This document shows, piece after piece, positions 1-8,890 of a DNA stretch of 64,000 nt (position 1 is its first letter; each line of letters starts with the position of its first letter). This DNA is from Kocuria varians. Its GTDB lineage: Bacteria; Actinomycetota; Actinomycetes; Actinomycetales; Micrococcaceae. The position numbers were made by a program, and so were the translations under genes. The DNA lies in contig NZ_BJNW01000017.1 of the NCBI RefSeq assembly GCF_006539885.1, positions 17,973 through 81,972 on the forward strand, written 5' to 3'. The notes below the pieces were generated by a model. That model was given only the letters and a program-made list of their open reading frames with translations, did not search any database and was not told where the DNA came from.

Positions 1-658
1 CGGCGTTGAAGCCGAACCAGCCGAACCACAGGATCGCGGAGCCCAGCATCACGAGCGGCAGGTTGTGCGGGCGCTGGCCCGAGTCACGCCCGAAGCCGCG
101 GCGGGCACCGATCAGCAGGATCAGCACGAGAGCGGCGATGCCCGCGTTGATGTGCACCGCCAGGCCGCCCGCGAAGTCGATGGGCTCGCCAAAGATCCGG
201 CCCAGGGCGCCGTCCTCGGAGAACAGCCCGTCACCCCACACCATGTACGCGAGCGGGAAGTAGACCAGGGTCACCCACACGAGCGTGAACACGACCCACG
301 TGCCGAAGCGCGTGCGGTCCGCGATGGCGCCGGAGATCAGGGCCACGGTGATGATTGCGAACGTCACGGAGAAGTCCGAGGACAGCAGCCCCTCGGTCCC
401 CAGCAGCCCGTGCAGACCCAGGTTGGCGAACGGGTTGCCGGTCAGCCCGCCGAGCACCGGGTCCCCCGCGAGCATCGAACCGCCCCACAGCGCCCAGACG
501 ACCGCCACCACGGCGATCGCGGAGAAGCTCATCATCATCATGTTCAGCACACCCTTGGCGCGGGTCATGCCTCCGTAGAACAGCGCGAGTCCGGGGGTCA
601 TGAAGAACACCAGCCCCGCGGCCACCACGGTCCACACGTGTCCGGCGGTCAGTTCCAC
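1..658 (-). CDS. amt: Ammonium transporter (Amt family), N-terminal part
   Basis: Amt/Mep/Rh ammonium channel of the cytoplasmic membrane, cut by the left window edge. About 219 N-terminal residues are present, starting VELTAGHVWTVVAAGLVFFM and passing through the family motifs TPGLALFYGGM and GGLAVHINAG. The latter carries the first of the two pore histidines known in AmtB. Several hydrophobic helices are visible (ALFYGGM, SFSAIAVVAVVWALWGG, TFAIITVALISGA). The GTG at 658 is chosen because GAGGTG lies 6 nt upstream; an in-frame GTG at 666 has a less well placed AGGGA. It follows ftsY on the same strand. In actinobacteria this gene is usually followed by glnB and glnD, which would lie left of the window. 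The upstream region carries two GTGAC repeats that may be nitrogen-control sites. Confidence 0.93.
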   Translation of the reverse strand, partial: MELTAGHVWTVVAAGLVFFMTPGLALFYGGMTRAKGVLNMMMMSFSAIAVVAVVWALWGGSMLAGDPVLGGLTGNPFANLGLHGLLGTEGLLSSDFSVTFAIITVALISGAIADRTRFGTWVVFTLVWVTLVYFPLAYMVWGDGLFSEDGALGRIFGEPIDFAGGLAVHINAGIAALVLILLIGARRGFGRDSGQRPHNLPLVMLGSAILWFGWFGFNA

Positions 659-752
659 CCGGATCACCTCGTCCCTGTCTCGTGCGGGCACAGCTCTTGC
701 GCCACCTGGGACCAGTCAAGGGGTGCGGTGTTACCGCGGACGGCACGGGCGC

Positions 753-800
753 GTGACGGGAGTGTTTCGCCTCACGCCCGTGTGTGACGTTCGTGTAAAC
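753..800. promoter_or_regulatory. Possible nitrogen-control (GlnR-like) sites upstream of amt
   Basis: Two repeats 31 bp apart on the plus strand: GTGAC-N6-GTTTC (753-768) and GTGAC-N6-GTAAAC (784-800). On the amt strand the first reads GAAAC-N6-GTCAC. GlnR boxes in actinobacteria are built from GTnAC and GAAAC elements separated by 6 nt, and amt is a standard GlnR target. The match is only partial and the order of elements differs from the textbook box, so this is a suggestion. Confidence 0.35.
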
Positions 801-874
801 AGTTGCGGGCACGGCAGCCGGGGCCGCAGTACGGAGCCGTGCAGGTGGGCGGCCGACCGCGTGCGGGTGCGCAG

Positions 875-921
875 ACGACGACGGCGCCAGCCCCCTGGAA
901 GGGGACCGGCGCCGTCGTCGT
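875..921 (-). terminator. Inverted-repeat terminator after ftsY
   Basis: A 14-bp perfect stem, ACGACGACGGCGCC (875-888) with its complement at 908-921, encloses a smaller CCCC/GGGG hairpin. It lies 12 nt past the ftsY stop and has no long T tract, as is common in high-GC actinobacteria. The arm is a variant of the GACGACGCCGC word seen at other gene ends in this window. Confidence 0.75.
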
Positions 922-933
922 GGGGTCGCGGTG

Positions 934-2055
934 TCAGTCGATGATCGCGTCCACGAACTGCTCCGCGTTGAAGGGGGCGAGGTCGTCGGGTCCCTCCCCC
1001 AGGCCGATCAGCTTGACCGGGACGCCGAGGCCGCGCTGGATCGCGACGACGATCCCGCCCTTGGCCGTGCCGTCCAGCTTGGTGAGCACGATGCCGGTGA
1101 TGTCCACGGCCTCGGCGAAGACCTTGGCCTGCGCCATGCCGTTCTGCCCGGTGGTCGCGTCGATCACGAGCAGCACCTCGTCCACCGCCGCGGCTTTCTC
1201 GATCACGCGCTTGACCTTGCCCAGCTGGTCCATCAGCCCGGCCTTGTTCTGCAGCCGCCCGGCGGTGTCCACGAGCACGACGTCCGCCTCCTGCTCGATG
1301 CCGGCCGTGACGGCGTCGTAGGCCACGGACGCCGGGTCCGCTCCCTCCTGCTCGGAGCGCACCGTGGGCACGCCCACGCGGGCACCCCAGGTCTCCAGCT
1401 GGTCCGCCGCGGCCGCGCGGAAGGTGTCCGCCCCGCCGAGCAGCACGTCCTTGTCCTCCGCGACGAGCACGCGTGCGAGCTTGCCCACCGTGGTGGTCTT
1501 GCCCACGCCGTTGACACCCACGACGAGCACTACGGCGGGCTTGCCGGGCACGGCCTCCGTGCGCACGGAACGGTCCAGCGTGGGGTCCACCAGGGCGAGC
1601 ATCTCCTCGCGCAGCAGCGCCTTCAGCTCCGCCGGGTCCTTGGTGCCCGTGACGCGCACGCGCTTCTTCAGGTTCTCCACGAGCTCGAGCGAGGCGTCCG
1701 TGCCGAGGTCCGCCATCAGCAGCGTGTCCTCGATCTCGTCCCACGTGTCCTGGTCGATGCGCTCGCGCGAGAGCAGCATGAGCAGGCCCTTGCCGAGCAC
1801 CGTGTTGGACTTCGCGAGACGACCTCGCAGCCGTTGCAGGCGACCACGGGCAGACTCGGGACGCTCGAGGGTGGCGACCGGGCTGTCCTCCACGACCTCC
1901 GCGCCGTCGAGGTCCGGGAGGTCGTCCAGGTCCCGCGTGCCCGTGTACCCGCCACGGGGTGCCTTGGGCCTGCGCAGCAGCAGCACACCGAACACCACGA
2001 GCAGCAGCACCACCACCGCGGCGACCACCAGTATCCACATCAGTTGAGTCGTCAT
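934..2055 (-). CDS. ftsY: Signal recognition particle receptor FtsY
   Basis: SRP receptor GTPase, 373 aa, which docks SRP-ribosome complexes at the membrane. An N-terminal hydrophobic helix (about residues 5-27, MWILVVAAVVVLLLVVFGVLLL) anchors it, a form common in actinobacteria. The NG domain follows: G1 loop GVNGVGKTTTVGK, DTFRAAAADQL, DTAGRLQNK and TKLDGTAKGG, with the family-typical C-terminus GLGEGPDDLAPFNAEQFVDAI. The ATG at 2055 gives the membrane helix at the very N-terminus. A TTAGAC box lies 5 nt upstream of it, and GGGAGA further upstream could serve as a ribosome site. It is divergent from the MFS gene at 2087, with only 31 bp between starts. In relatives smc and ftsY are neighbours; here two plus-strand genes separate them. 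Confidence 0.96.
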   Translation of the reverse strand: MTTQLMWILVVAAVVVLLLVVFGVLLLRRPKAPRGGYTGTRDLDDLPDLDGAEVVEDSPVATLERPESARGRLQRLRGRLAKSNTVLGKGLLMLLSRERIDQDTWDEIEDTLLMADLGTDASLELVENLKKRVRVTGTKDPAELKALLREEMLALVDPTLDRSVRTEAVPGKPAVVLVVGVNGVGKTTTVGKLARVLVAEDKDVLLGGADTFRAAAADQLETWGARVGVPTVRSEQEGADPASVAYDAVTAGIEQEADVVLVDTAGRLQNKAGLMDQLGKVKRVIEKAAAVDEVLLVIDATTGQNGMAQAKVFAEAVDITGIVLTKLDGTAKGGIVVAIQRGLGVPVKLIGLGEGPDDLAPFNAEQFVDAIID

Positions 2056-2086
2056 CACCCGTCTAATCTCCCATAAACTGCTGGGC

Positions 2087-3385
2087 GTGTCCCGCCCCGA
2101 ACCCCGTGATCCCGCCGACGCCGACGTCCCGGCCACCCCGGACGACCCCCGCACCGATCCGCATCTCTCAGAGTCCCCCTCCGCGGCCCGGGAGAAGGTG
2201 CCCCAGCCCATCAAGGTACTGATCGCGGCGGCCTTCGTGATCGCGCTGGGCTACGGCATCGTGGCACCCGTGCTGCCGCAGTTCGCCTCGAGCTTCGGGG
2301 TGGGCGTCGCGGCGGCCTCCGCGGTCATCAGCGCCTTCGCCCTGTGCCGCCTGGTCTTCGCGCCCGCAAGCGGTGCCGTGGTCAACCGGCTCGGCGAGCG
2401 CCCCACCTACCTGATCGGGCTGATCGTGGTCGCGCTGTCCTCCGCGGCCACCGCCTTCGCGCAGAGCTACTGGCAGCTGCTCCTCTTCCGCGGCCTGGGC
2501 GGGATCGGCTCCACCATGTTCACCGTCTCCGCCATGGGCCTGATCGTCCGGCTATCCCCGCGCACCATGCGCGGGCGGGTCTCCGGGTACTACGCCACCG
2601 CGTTCCTGCTGGGCGGCATCCTGGGCCCGGTGCTCGGCGGCGCGCTCGCGGGACTGGGCATGCACGCCCCGTTCCTCATCTATGCGGGCGCGCTGTTCGT
2701 TGCCGTGCTCGTGGTCTGGGTGCGGCTCAAGGACGAGACGCTCGGCTCCAAGGGCGCGGGCGCCGCGCAGCCGGCCATGCGGGTCCGCGAGGCGCTCGAC
2801 GTCGGCGCGTACCGTGCCGCGCTCGCCTCCAGCTTCTCCACGGGGTGGACGGCCATGGGCGTGCGGGTGGCGCTGGTCCCCCTGCTCGCCACGCAGATCG
2901 TGGGCGATGGACCGGCCGTCGCCGGGCTCGCGCTCGCCCTGTTCGCGGTGGGCAACGCGAGCGCCCTGACCGTCACCGGACGGCTCACGGACCGGATGGG
3001 CCGCAAACCGCTCGTGCTCACCGGGCTCGTGCTGTGCGGGCTCGCGACCATCGGCGTGGGGCTGAGCACCACAGTAATCGCGTTCTCCGTGCTCTCCCTG
3101 CTCGCGGGTGTGGGCTCGGGCACGCTGAACCCCGGGCAGCAGGCGGCGGTCGCGGACGTGATCGGCCCCGACCGCGCCGGCGGCAAGGTACTCTCCCGCT
3201 ATCAGATGTGCGCGGACGCCGGCCAGATCGCGGGCCCGGTGCTCGCCGGCGCACTGGCGGACTCCGCGGGCTTCGGCTGGGCCTTCGGTGTCTCCGGATC
3301 GCTCATGCTGCTCGCCGCCCTGGCCTGGCTCCCGGTGCGCGAGACGCTGCCGGAGGGCGCACGCGGGGAGACGACGAAGGGCTGA
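2087..3385 (+). CDS. MFS transporter, 12-TM exporter type
   Basis: Major facilitator superfamily protein, 432 aa, with about 12 hydrophobic segments. It has a roughly 40-residue polar N-terminal tail, then TM1 (IKVLIAAAFVIALGYGIVAPVLPQF). The loop 2-3 signature appears as GAVVNRLGERPTYLIG and the second-half equivalent as GRLTDRMGRKPLVLTG. This pattern is typical of drug-efflux MFS proteins, but the substrate cannot be read from sequence. The GTG start at 2087 follows a TAAACT box (2074-2079) by 7 nt with no ribosome-binding site, which suggests a leaderless transcript. It is divergent from ftsY and interrupts the usual smc-ftsY neighbourhood. The small unknown gene at 3455 follows on the same strand. 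Confidence 0.85.
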   Translation: MSRPEPRDPADADVPATPDDPRTDPHLSESPSAAREKVPQPIKVLIAAAFVIALGYGIVAPVLPQFASSFGVGVAAASAVISAFALCRLVFAPASGAVVNRLGERPTYLIGLIVVALSSAATAFAQSYWQLLLFRGLGGIGSTMFTVSAMGLIVRLSPRTMRGRVSGYYATAFLLGGILGPVLGGALAGLGMHAPFLIYAGALFVAVLVVWVRLKDETLGSKGAGAAQPAMRVREALDVGAYRAALASSFSTGWTAMGVRVALVPLLATQIVGDGPAVAGLALALFAVGNASALTVTGRLTDRMGRKPLVLTGLVLCGLATIGVGLSTTVIAFSVLSLLAGVGSGTLNPGQQAAVADVIGPDRAGGKVLSRYQMCADAGQIAGPVLAGALADSAGFGWAFGVSGSLMLLAALAWLPVRETLPEGARGETTKG

Positions 3386-3454
3386 GCGTCATGGCGGGGA
3401 CACGGCGGGACGGGCGGCGAGGCCGCCAGTGGGTCTGGATCGTGGGAGTCCCCC

Positions 3455-3799
3455 TTGACCCCTTCCCAGGCACTGGCCCGCATCGACCACGCACTGCGGG
3501 ATCAGGCCGCCGAGCTCACCGTGTCGGCAGAGACTCTGCACCTGCGAATGGGCTCTGACGAGGTGTACCGGGTGAAGGGGTCCGCCTCGGACAAGGGCTG
3601 GGCCGCACTTCCCCTCGCGGCCACTTTCCGGGCGGAGCCGCACGACGCCGGGTCGCTCATCCACGCAGAGGCCCGGGACGACCTCGGGTGGTATGCCGCC
3701 CCACCACAGCCGTTCGTCGAGAACGAGGTGCAGCGGCGCGCCGCAACCCTCATCCGCCGCGCCCGAGAGTCCACTCAGCACCCCGCCGCCGACCGCTGA
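3455..3799 (+). CDS. Small protein of unknown function
   Basis: A 114-aa soluble protein starting at TTG (TTGACCCCTTCC), with GGGAG about 6 nt upstream. There is no signal peptide or membrane helix. Sequence features: an N-terminal amphipathic stretch (PSQALARIDHALRDQAAELTV), a central part with several aromatic residues (YRVKGS, GWAALPLAATFRAEP, DLGWYAAPP) and a basic C-terminal helix (NEVQRRAATLIRRARES). I recognise no family. Codon use looks like its neighbours, and the frame ends just before the convergent smc stop. It may be cotranscribed with the MFS gene 69 nt upstream. The ribosome site and codon bias make it likely real; the function is unknown. Confidence 0.6.
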   Translation: MTPSQALARIDHALRDQAAELTVSAETLHLRMGSDEVYRVKGSASDKGWAALPLAATFRAEPHDAGSLIHAEARDDLGWYAAPPQPFVENEVQRRAATLIRRARESTQHPAADR

Positions 3800-3848
3800 C
3801 GCGTGGGCCGTCGAGGCGACCAAACGTCGTCGCCCCCGGTCAGTACTT

Positions 3849-6800
3849 CTACCGCAGCTCCGAGAGCTGCTGGCCCACCACCAGGCTCACGCCGTCGCCG
3901 CGCATGGACACCCCGTAGAGGGCGTCCGCGATCTCCATGGTGCGTTTCTGGTGGGTCACGATGATCAGCTGCGAGCTCTCCTGCAGCTGCTCGAAGACCG
4001 TGAGCAGACGTCCCAGGTTACGGTCGTCCAGGGCGGCCTCCACCTCGTCCATCACGTAGAACGGGGAGGGCCGCGCCTTGAAGATGGCCACGAGCAGGGC
4101 CAGGGCCGTGAGCGAGCGCTCCCCGCCGGAGAGCAGTGAGAGCCGCTTGATCTTCTTGCCGGCCGGGCGGGCCTCGACCTCCACGCCGGAGTTGAGCATG
4201 TCGTCCGGGTCGGTCAGGCGCAGCCGGCCCTCGCCGCCGGGGAAGAGGGTCGAGAACACGGACACGAACTGCTCGGCGGTGTCCCGGTAGGCCTCCGCGA
4301 AGACCTCCTCCACGTGGCGGTCCACGTCCCGGATGATGTTGCGCAGGTCGGTGCGGGAGTTCTTGACGTCCTCCAACTGCGTCACCAGGAAGGTGTGGCG
4401 CTCCTCCAGCGCCGCGAACTCCTCGAGCGCGAGCGGGTTCACCTTGCCCAGCGCCTTGAGCTGCTTCTGGGAGCGCTGCAGCCGCAGCTCCTGCTCCTCG
4501 CGCCGGAAGGGAGCCCCGGGATCGGTCATGCTCGGCAGAGCCAATTGCACGGAGCCGCCCGATTCCTCCGCGGTCTGGGCCGCCTCGATGGCGGCGTCCG
4601 CGTCCGGCACGGGCAGGTGCGGGCCGTAGTGGTCCACGAGGAAGTCCGGGGTCAGGCCCAGCTCCTCGAGCGAGGTGGTCTCAAGGCTCTCCACGCGGGC
4701 GCGCCGCTGGGCGAGGTCCAGCTCCGCCCGGTGCAGCTGCTCGGTGAGCTCGGCGAGGCCGCGGGAGACCTCGTCGCGCTCGGTGCGCAGACGCTGGGCG
4801 GCCTCGTCCAGACCGGCGCGTCGCGTCTCGATCTCGTCGCGTTCCGCAGCGGCCTCTCGCGCGGACTCCTCCGCACGGTCCCGCAGGTAGTCCGCGGCCG
4901 TGCCCACGGCGAGCGCCACGGCGGCCTGGACGCGACGTCGTTCGGCCCGGCGTGCGGCCTCGGCCTGGGCGGCCCGTTCGGAGCGGGCGGCCCGCGCCTG
5001 TGCCTCGGCCCGGGAGGCCGCGTGGCGCTGCTGCTCCTCGAGACCGCGCAGGGCCAGCCGCGCCTCGGTCTCCGTCTCGCGGGCGGCACGAGCCTGGGCC
5101 TCCGCACGGTCCTTCGCGGCGGCCGCGGTGAGCTGCTCCCGCTCGAGGTCCTCCTTGTCCCCCGTCTCCACGGCCTCCGCGCGCTCCACGGCCTCGCGGA
5201 GCTCGGCGTCGCGCTGGGCGAGACGCTGCTCCGCGGTGGCGAGCACGTCGCGGCGGCGCTGCAGCTCGGAGTCCGCCGACGACGCCGTGGCCTCCGCCCT
5301 GCTCAGGGCGGCCCCCGCCGCGGCGGCCTCCTTCTGGGCACGGTCCGAGGCCTGGGCCGCCTCCCGCGCCTGCGCGGCGGCACGGGACCGCTCGGTCTCC
5401 GCGTGCTCCGCGGCCGCGGTCGCGGTCTCGGCGGTCTCCCGCAGCCGTGCGAGGTCCGCCTCCAGCGTGTCGATCAGCGGGTAGAGCTCGAGCGAGCCGG
5501 CCGCCTCCGTGGCGCCGCCCTGCGCGCGGTGGCGCGAGTACACGTCCCCCCGGCTCGTGGCGACCCGCACCAGGTTCGCCGTGGACTCGTCGCGGGCCAG
5601 GGCGGTGTCGAGGACCTTCACGGCGCTGTCCGTGTCCGGCGCGAGCACCACGGTCGCGAGCTCCGAGCGCACCGCGGCGAGCACGCGCGTGGTCTCCGGG
5701 CCGTCCGCACCCGCGGACACGACGTCGGCGGCGCACACGCACCCCGGCGGAAGGGTGAGCCGGGCGACGGTGGCGTCCCGGGCGTCGTCGTTGGCTCCCG
5801 AGACCACCAGGTGCACGCGCCCCGCGCCGGCCTCCGTGAGCCTCGCGAAGACGCGGGCCGCGGCGGTGTGGGAGGAGACGGCGAGCGCCTCCGACCACGG
5901 TCCGAGAGCTGCCGCCACGGCGCGCCCCCACCCCGGTGCCACCCGCACGGCGCGCGGCACCTCACCGAGCACGGGCACGACGTCCGCCACGGAGGCCGAG
6001 CCGTCCGGCTGGCGCACGGACTGGCGCAGTGTCTCCAGGCGCACGGTCGTGGTCTTCAGCTCACCGGCGGCGGCCTGACGTGCGGACTCCGCCGCGCGGC
6101 TCTCGCGTTGGGCCGTCTCCGCGGTCTCCCCGGCCTCGCGTGCACGCTCGCTCGCGTGCCGAGCCCGCTCGGCCGTGGACTCCGCCGCCTCCGCGAGGGA
6201 CGCGGTGTCCAGACGGGCCTTCTCGGCGCGGGTCACGACGTCGGTGATCTCCCCGCGCACGCGCTCGACGTCCGCCTCGGCAGCCGAAAGCCCCGAGCGG
6301 GCGGCCGTGACCGCCGCCGCGAGCCGGGCCTGCCCCGCGCGCCGGTCCGCGGCCCGGCGCACCAGCTCCGCGGAGCGCGCCTCGGCACCGCGGGCGTCGT
6401 CCTCGGCCTGCTGACGGTCGGTCTGCGCAGCCTCGAGCGAGGTCCTCGCCGCATCCACCCGCTCGGCGAGCTGCTCGGTCTCCGCCCGGGTGCGGGCGGC
6501 CTGCTCCTCGAGGGCGTCCGCGTCTCGCGTCTGGGAGGCGGGCTCCTCCGTACTGCCCAGGAGTCGACGCCGCTCCCCCGCGAGCGCGGACAGCGCCCGG
6601 TAGCGGTCGCGGACGGTGCTCAGCTCGTACCAGCTCGTGCGGGCGGCGTTGAGCGCCGGGGCCGTCTGGGCCGCGCGCGTCTCCGTCTCGTGCAGCCGCT
6701 CGGCGAGCGCCGCAGCGGACTTCTCCAGCTCGTCCTTGCGGGCCCGCGCCTGCGCACTGGCGCCCTGGTCCGTGTCCAACCCGGCGCGCGCGGCCACGAG

Positions 6801-7499
6801 GTCGTCGGCGAGCAGCCGGGCCCGGGCATCCCGCACGTCGTACTGGATGCGCTGGGCCTTGCGGGCGGTGCGGGCCTGGCGTCCGAGCGGCGTCAGCTGG
6901 CGCTGGATCTCGCCCGTGAGGTCTTCGAGCCGGTCCAGGTTCGCCTGGACGGACTCGAGCTTGCGCAGGGTCTTCTCCTTGCGCCGCCGGTGCTTGAGGA
7001 TGCCCGAGGCCTCCTCGATGAAGCCGCGGCGGTCCTCCGGGGTCGCCTGCAGGATCCGGTCCAGCTGCCCCTGACCCACGATCACGTGCATCTCACGGCC
7101 GAGCCCCGAGTCCGAGAGCAGCTCCTGGATGTCCAGCAGACGGCACGAGCGGCCGTTGATCGCGTACTCGGAGCCCCCGGAGCGGAACAGGGTGCGCGAG
7201 ATGGTGACCTCGGAGTACTCGATGGGCAGGGCGCCGTCGGCGTTGTCGATCGTGAGCGAGACGTGCGCGCGGCCCAGCGCCGAGCGCCCGGAGGTGCCGG
7301 CGAAGATGACGTCCTCCATCTTCCCGCCGCGCAGCGACTTGGCCCCCTGCTCCCCCATCACCCAGGCCAGGGCATCCACCACGTTGGACTTGCCGGAGCC
7401 GTTGGGGCCCACCACCGCGGTGACCCCGGGCTCGAAGTGGAACGTGGTGGCCGATGCGAAGGACTTGAAACCACGCACGGTGAGGGTCTTCAAGTGCAC
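3849..7499 (-). CDS. smc: Chromosome partition protein SMC
   Basis: Structural maintenance of chromosomes ATPase, 1216 aa, the core of the SMC-ScpAB condensin. The N-terminal ABC half has Walker A GPNGSGKSN (residues 31-39) and the Q-loop region IVGQGQLDRIL. A long Ala/Glu/Arg-rich coiled coil follows, then a hinge near the middle (VADVVPVLGEVPRAVRVAPGW onward) and a second coiled coil. The C-terminal half carries the signature LSGGERSLTALAL (about residue 1122) and Walker B FYVMDEVEAALDDRN. The frame stays open 86 codons further upstream, but GTG at 7499 is chosen: it begins VHLKTLTVRGFKSF, the standard SMC start, and AGGAGA lies 8 nt before it. The length is typical. Its usual partner mutM is displaced by the ole/tetR block. 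Confidence 0.97.
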   Translation of the reverse strand: MHLKTLTVRGFKSFASATTFHFEPGVTAVVGPNGSGKSNVVDALAWVMGEQGAKSLRGGKMEDVIFAGTSGRSALGRAHVSLTIDNADGALPIEYSEVTISRTLFRSGGSEYAINGRSCRLLDIQELLSDSGLGREMHVIVGQGQLDRILQATPEDRRGFIEEASGILKHRRRKEKTLRKLESVQANLDRLEDLTGEIQRQLTPLGRQARTARKAQRIQYDVRDARARLLADDLVAARAGLDTDQGASAQARARKDELEKSAAALAERLHETETRAAQTAPALNAARTSWYELSTVRDRYRALSALAGERRRLLGSTEEPASQTRDADALEEQAARTRAETEQLAERVDAARTSLEAAQTDRQQAEDDARGAEARSAELVRRAADRRAGQARLAAAVTAARSGLSAAEADVERVRGEITDVVTRAEKARLDTASLAEAAESTAERARHASERAREAGETAETAQRESRAAESARQAAAGELKTTTVRLETLRQSVRQPDGSASVADVVPVLGEVPRAVRVAPGWGRAVAAALGPWSEALAVSSHTAAARVFARLTEAGAGRVHLVVSGANDDARDATVARLTLPPGCVCAADVVSAGADGPETTRVLAAVRSELATVVLAPDTDSAVKVLDTALARDESTANLVRVATSRGDVYSRHRAQGGATEAAGSLELYPLIDTLEADLARLRETAETATAAAEHAETERSRAAAQAREAAQASDRAQKEAAAAGAALSRAEATASSADSELQRRRDVLATAEQRLAQRDAELREAVERAEAVETGDKEDLEREQLTAAAAKDRAEAQARAARETETEARLALRGLEEQQRHAASRAEAQARAARSERAAQAEAARRAERRRVQAAVALAVGTAADYLRDRAEESAREAAAERDEIETRRAGLDEAAQRLRTERDEVSRGLAELTEQLHRAELDLAQRRARVESLETTSLEELGLTPDFLVDHYGPHLPVPDADAAIEAAQTAEESGGSVQLALPSMTDPGAPFRREEQELRLQRSQKQLKALGKVNPLALEEFAALEERHTFLVTQLEDVKNSRTDLRNIIRDVDRHVEEVFAEAYRDTAEQFVSVFSTLFPGGEGRLRLTDPDDMLNSGVEVEARPAGKKIKRLSLLSGGERSLTALALLVAIFKARPSPFYVMDEVEAALDDRNLGRLLTVFEQLQESSQLIIVTHQKRTMEIADALYGVSMRGDGVSLVVGQQLSELR

Positions 7500-7838
7500 G
7501 CCGGGGGTCTCCTGTGTCAGGGGCGCCGCGTCCGGGCGGCAGGGGGCTGCCGGGCCAGGGAGCGGGCGCGGGGTTCGGGGGTGGCTCCCGAGTCTACCCG
7601 GCGCCACCGCGCGGACCCGGGCCGACGACGTCGCCCGCTCCCGCCCGTCCCTGCGGGTCACCGGCGGCGTGTCCTGGGCATACACCCGGCCGCGGGCGAA
7701 CGTCCCGCGCGGGCGGAACACCCTGTCAGCCGGGGCCGTTAGACTGAGCCGGTCCAACCCGCTTCTTCACCCGGGCGCCGAGGCTCTTCACGTTCGATTC
7801 CTTGACGGTACGGGTGGCGTCTGATCGAAAGCGCCACA
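7500..7838. other. Divergent smc-oleA intergenic region
   Basis: 339 bp without a credible gene. It separates smc (minus) from oleA (plus). A TAGACT box at 7740-7745 and TTGACG at 7802-7807 are candidate oleA promoter elements. TTGACG sits 17 nt before TCGAAA (7825-7830), which in turn is 8 nt before the oleA TTG start. Neither pair is convincing. A variant of the GACGACG word occurs at about 7624. Confidence 0.5.
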
Positions 7839-8864
7839 TTGACCGGTAACTCCACCATCACCAACCGCAACGTAGCGTTCCTCTCCGTGACCAAGACGGA
7901 GGCGGACGTGGTGATCCCGTCCACCCGGTTCGATGAGGAGCTGGCCGAGACCTTCCGGCGGCTGCGGATGCCCAAGGGGCTGCTGGAACGCCTCGCCGGG
8001 ATCAAGGAGCGCCGCGGGTGGGCCCCGGGACGCCACTTCACGGACGGTGCCACGGAGGCGGGCGAGGCCGCACTCGCGGAGTCGGGAGTGCGCCCCGAGC
8101 AGATCGGGCTATTCGTCAACGCCTCGGTCACGCGCGACAACTACGAGCCCGCCGTGGCGGTGGGCATCCACGAGCGCCTGGGCCTGCCCAGCTCCGCGCT
8201 GAACTTCGACATGACCAACGCGTGCCTGGGCTTCGTGAACGCGCTGACCGTCGCGGCGTCCATGATCGACGCCGGGGCCATCGAGTACGCGCTCGTCGTC
8301 GCCGGCGAGGACCCCTCGCCGTGGCACAAGGCCGCGGTGGAGCGGCTGCGCGCGGACGACATCACCCGCGAGCAGGTCGTCCAGGAGTTCGCAACCCTGA
8401 CGCTCGGCTGCGGTGCCGCCGCCGCCGTGGTGGGTCCCGCGGACCGCCACCCGGACGGGCACCGGATCGTGGGCTCCGTGACCCGTGCGGGCACCGAGTT
8501 CAACCACCTGTGCATCGGCGGGGACGACGGCATGTTCACGGACGCCACCGGCTTGCTCAACCACGGCGTGGGCCTCGTGGTGGAGGCCTGGCACGAGGCC
8601 GAGCAGGACGGCTGGGACTGGCGGGAGATGGACTCCTACGTCACGCACCAGGTCTCCAACTCCCACACGAACAAGCTCATCGAGGACATGGGGCTCGACG
8701 CCACCAAGGTCCCCCTGACCTTCCCCTACTGGGGCAACGTGGCCGCGGCCGCACTGCCCATGACCCTCGCCCTGGAGGCCGAGCGGCTCGAGCCCGGAGC
8801 GCGGGTGCTGTGCCTGGGCGTGGGGTCCGGACTGAACACGACCCTCATGGAGATCGCCTGGTGA
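7839..8864 (+). CDS. oleA: OleA: thiolase-like acyl-CoA condensing enzyme of olefin synthesis
   Basis: First enzyme of the long-chain olefin pathway: a head-to-head Claisen condensation of two fatty acyl-CoAs to a 2-alkyl-3-oxoalkanoate. The protein is 341 aa, of the FabH-like thiolase fold. The nucleophile is Cys129 in NACLGFVNA. The histidine region VTHQVSNSH and the asparagine region PYWGNVAAAALPM follow in the expected order. TTG at 7839 is taken as start (TGNSTITNRNVAFLSV); there is no strong ribosome site, so the start is less certain than the gene. It is followed directly by the oleBC fusion, which begins at or just after its stop codon, and then oleD. Hydrocarbon-making actinobacteria such as Micrococcus luteus have this order. 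Confidence 0.9.
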   Translation: MTGNSTITNRNVAFLSVTKTEADVVIPSTRFDEELAETFRRLRMPKGLLERLAGIKERRGWAPGRHFTDGATEAGEAALAESGVRPEQIGLFVNASVTRDNYEPAVAVGIHERLGLPSSALNFDMTNACLGFVNALTVAASMIDAGAIEYALVVAGEDPSPWHKAAVERLRADDITREQVVQEFATLTLGCGAAAAVVGPADRHPDGHRIVGSVTRAGTEFNHLCIGGDDGMFTDATGLLNHGVGLVVEAWHEAEQDGWDWREMDSYVTHQVSNSHTNKLIEDMGLDATKVPLTFPYWGNVAAAALPMTLALEAERLEPGARVLCLGVGSGLNTTLMEIAW

Positions 8865-8890
8865 GCGTCCCCGAGAACGGAGCAGCACGC

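Noticed and set aside
4314..7742. Open frame of 1142 codons on the plus strand opposite smc
   Set aside because: It is the shadow of the Glu/Ala/Arg-rich coiled coil of smc in high-GC DNA. It has Gly/Arg/Leu-rich composition with no domain, and smc on the other strand is unmistakable.
7500..7757. 86-codon N-terminal extension of SMC
   Set aside because: SMC proteins begin with the HLKTLTVRGFKSF segment, and a GTG with AGGAGA 8 nt upstream starts exactly there.
8018..8890. Upstream extension of the oleBC frame through oleA
   Set aside because: The frame is open by composition only. The sequence is Arg/Gly-rich nonsense opposite good oleA coding, and two starts with ribosome sites lie at 8861 and 8891.
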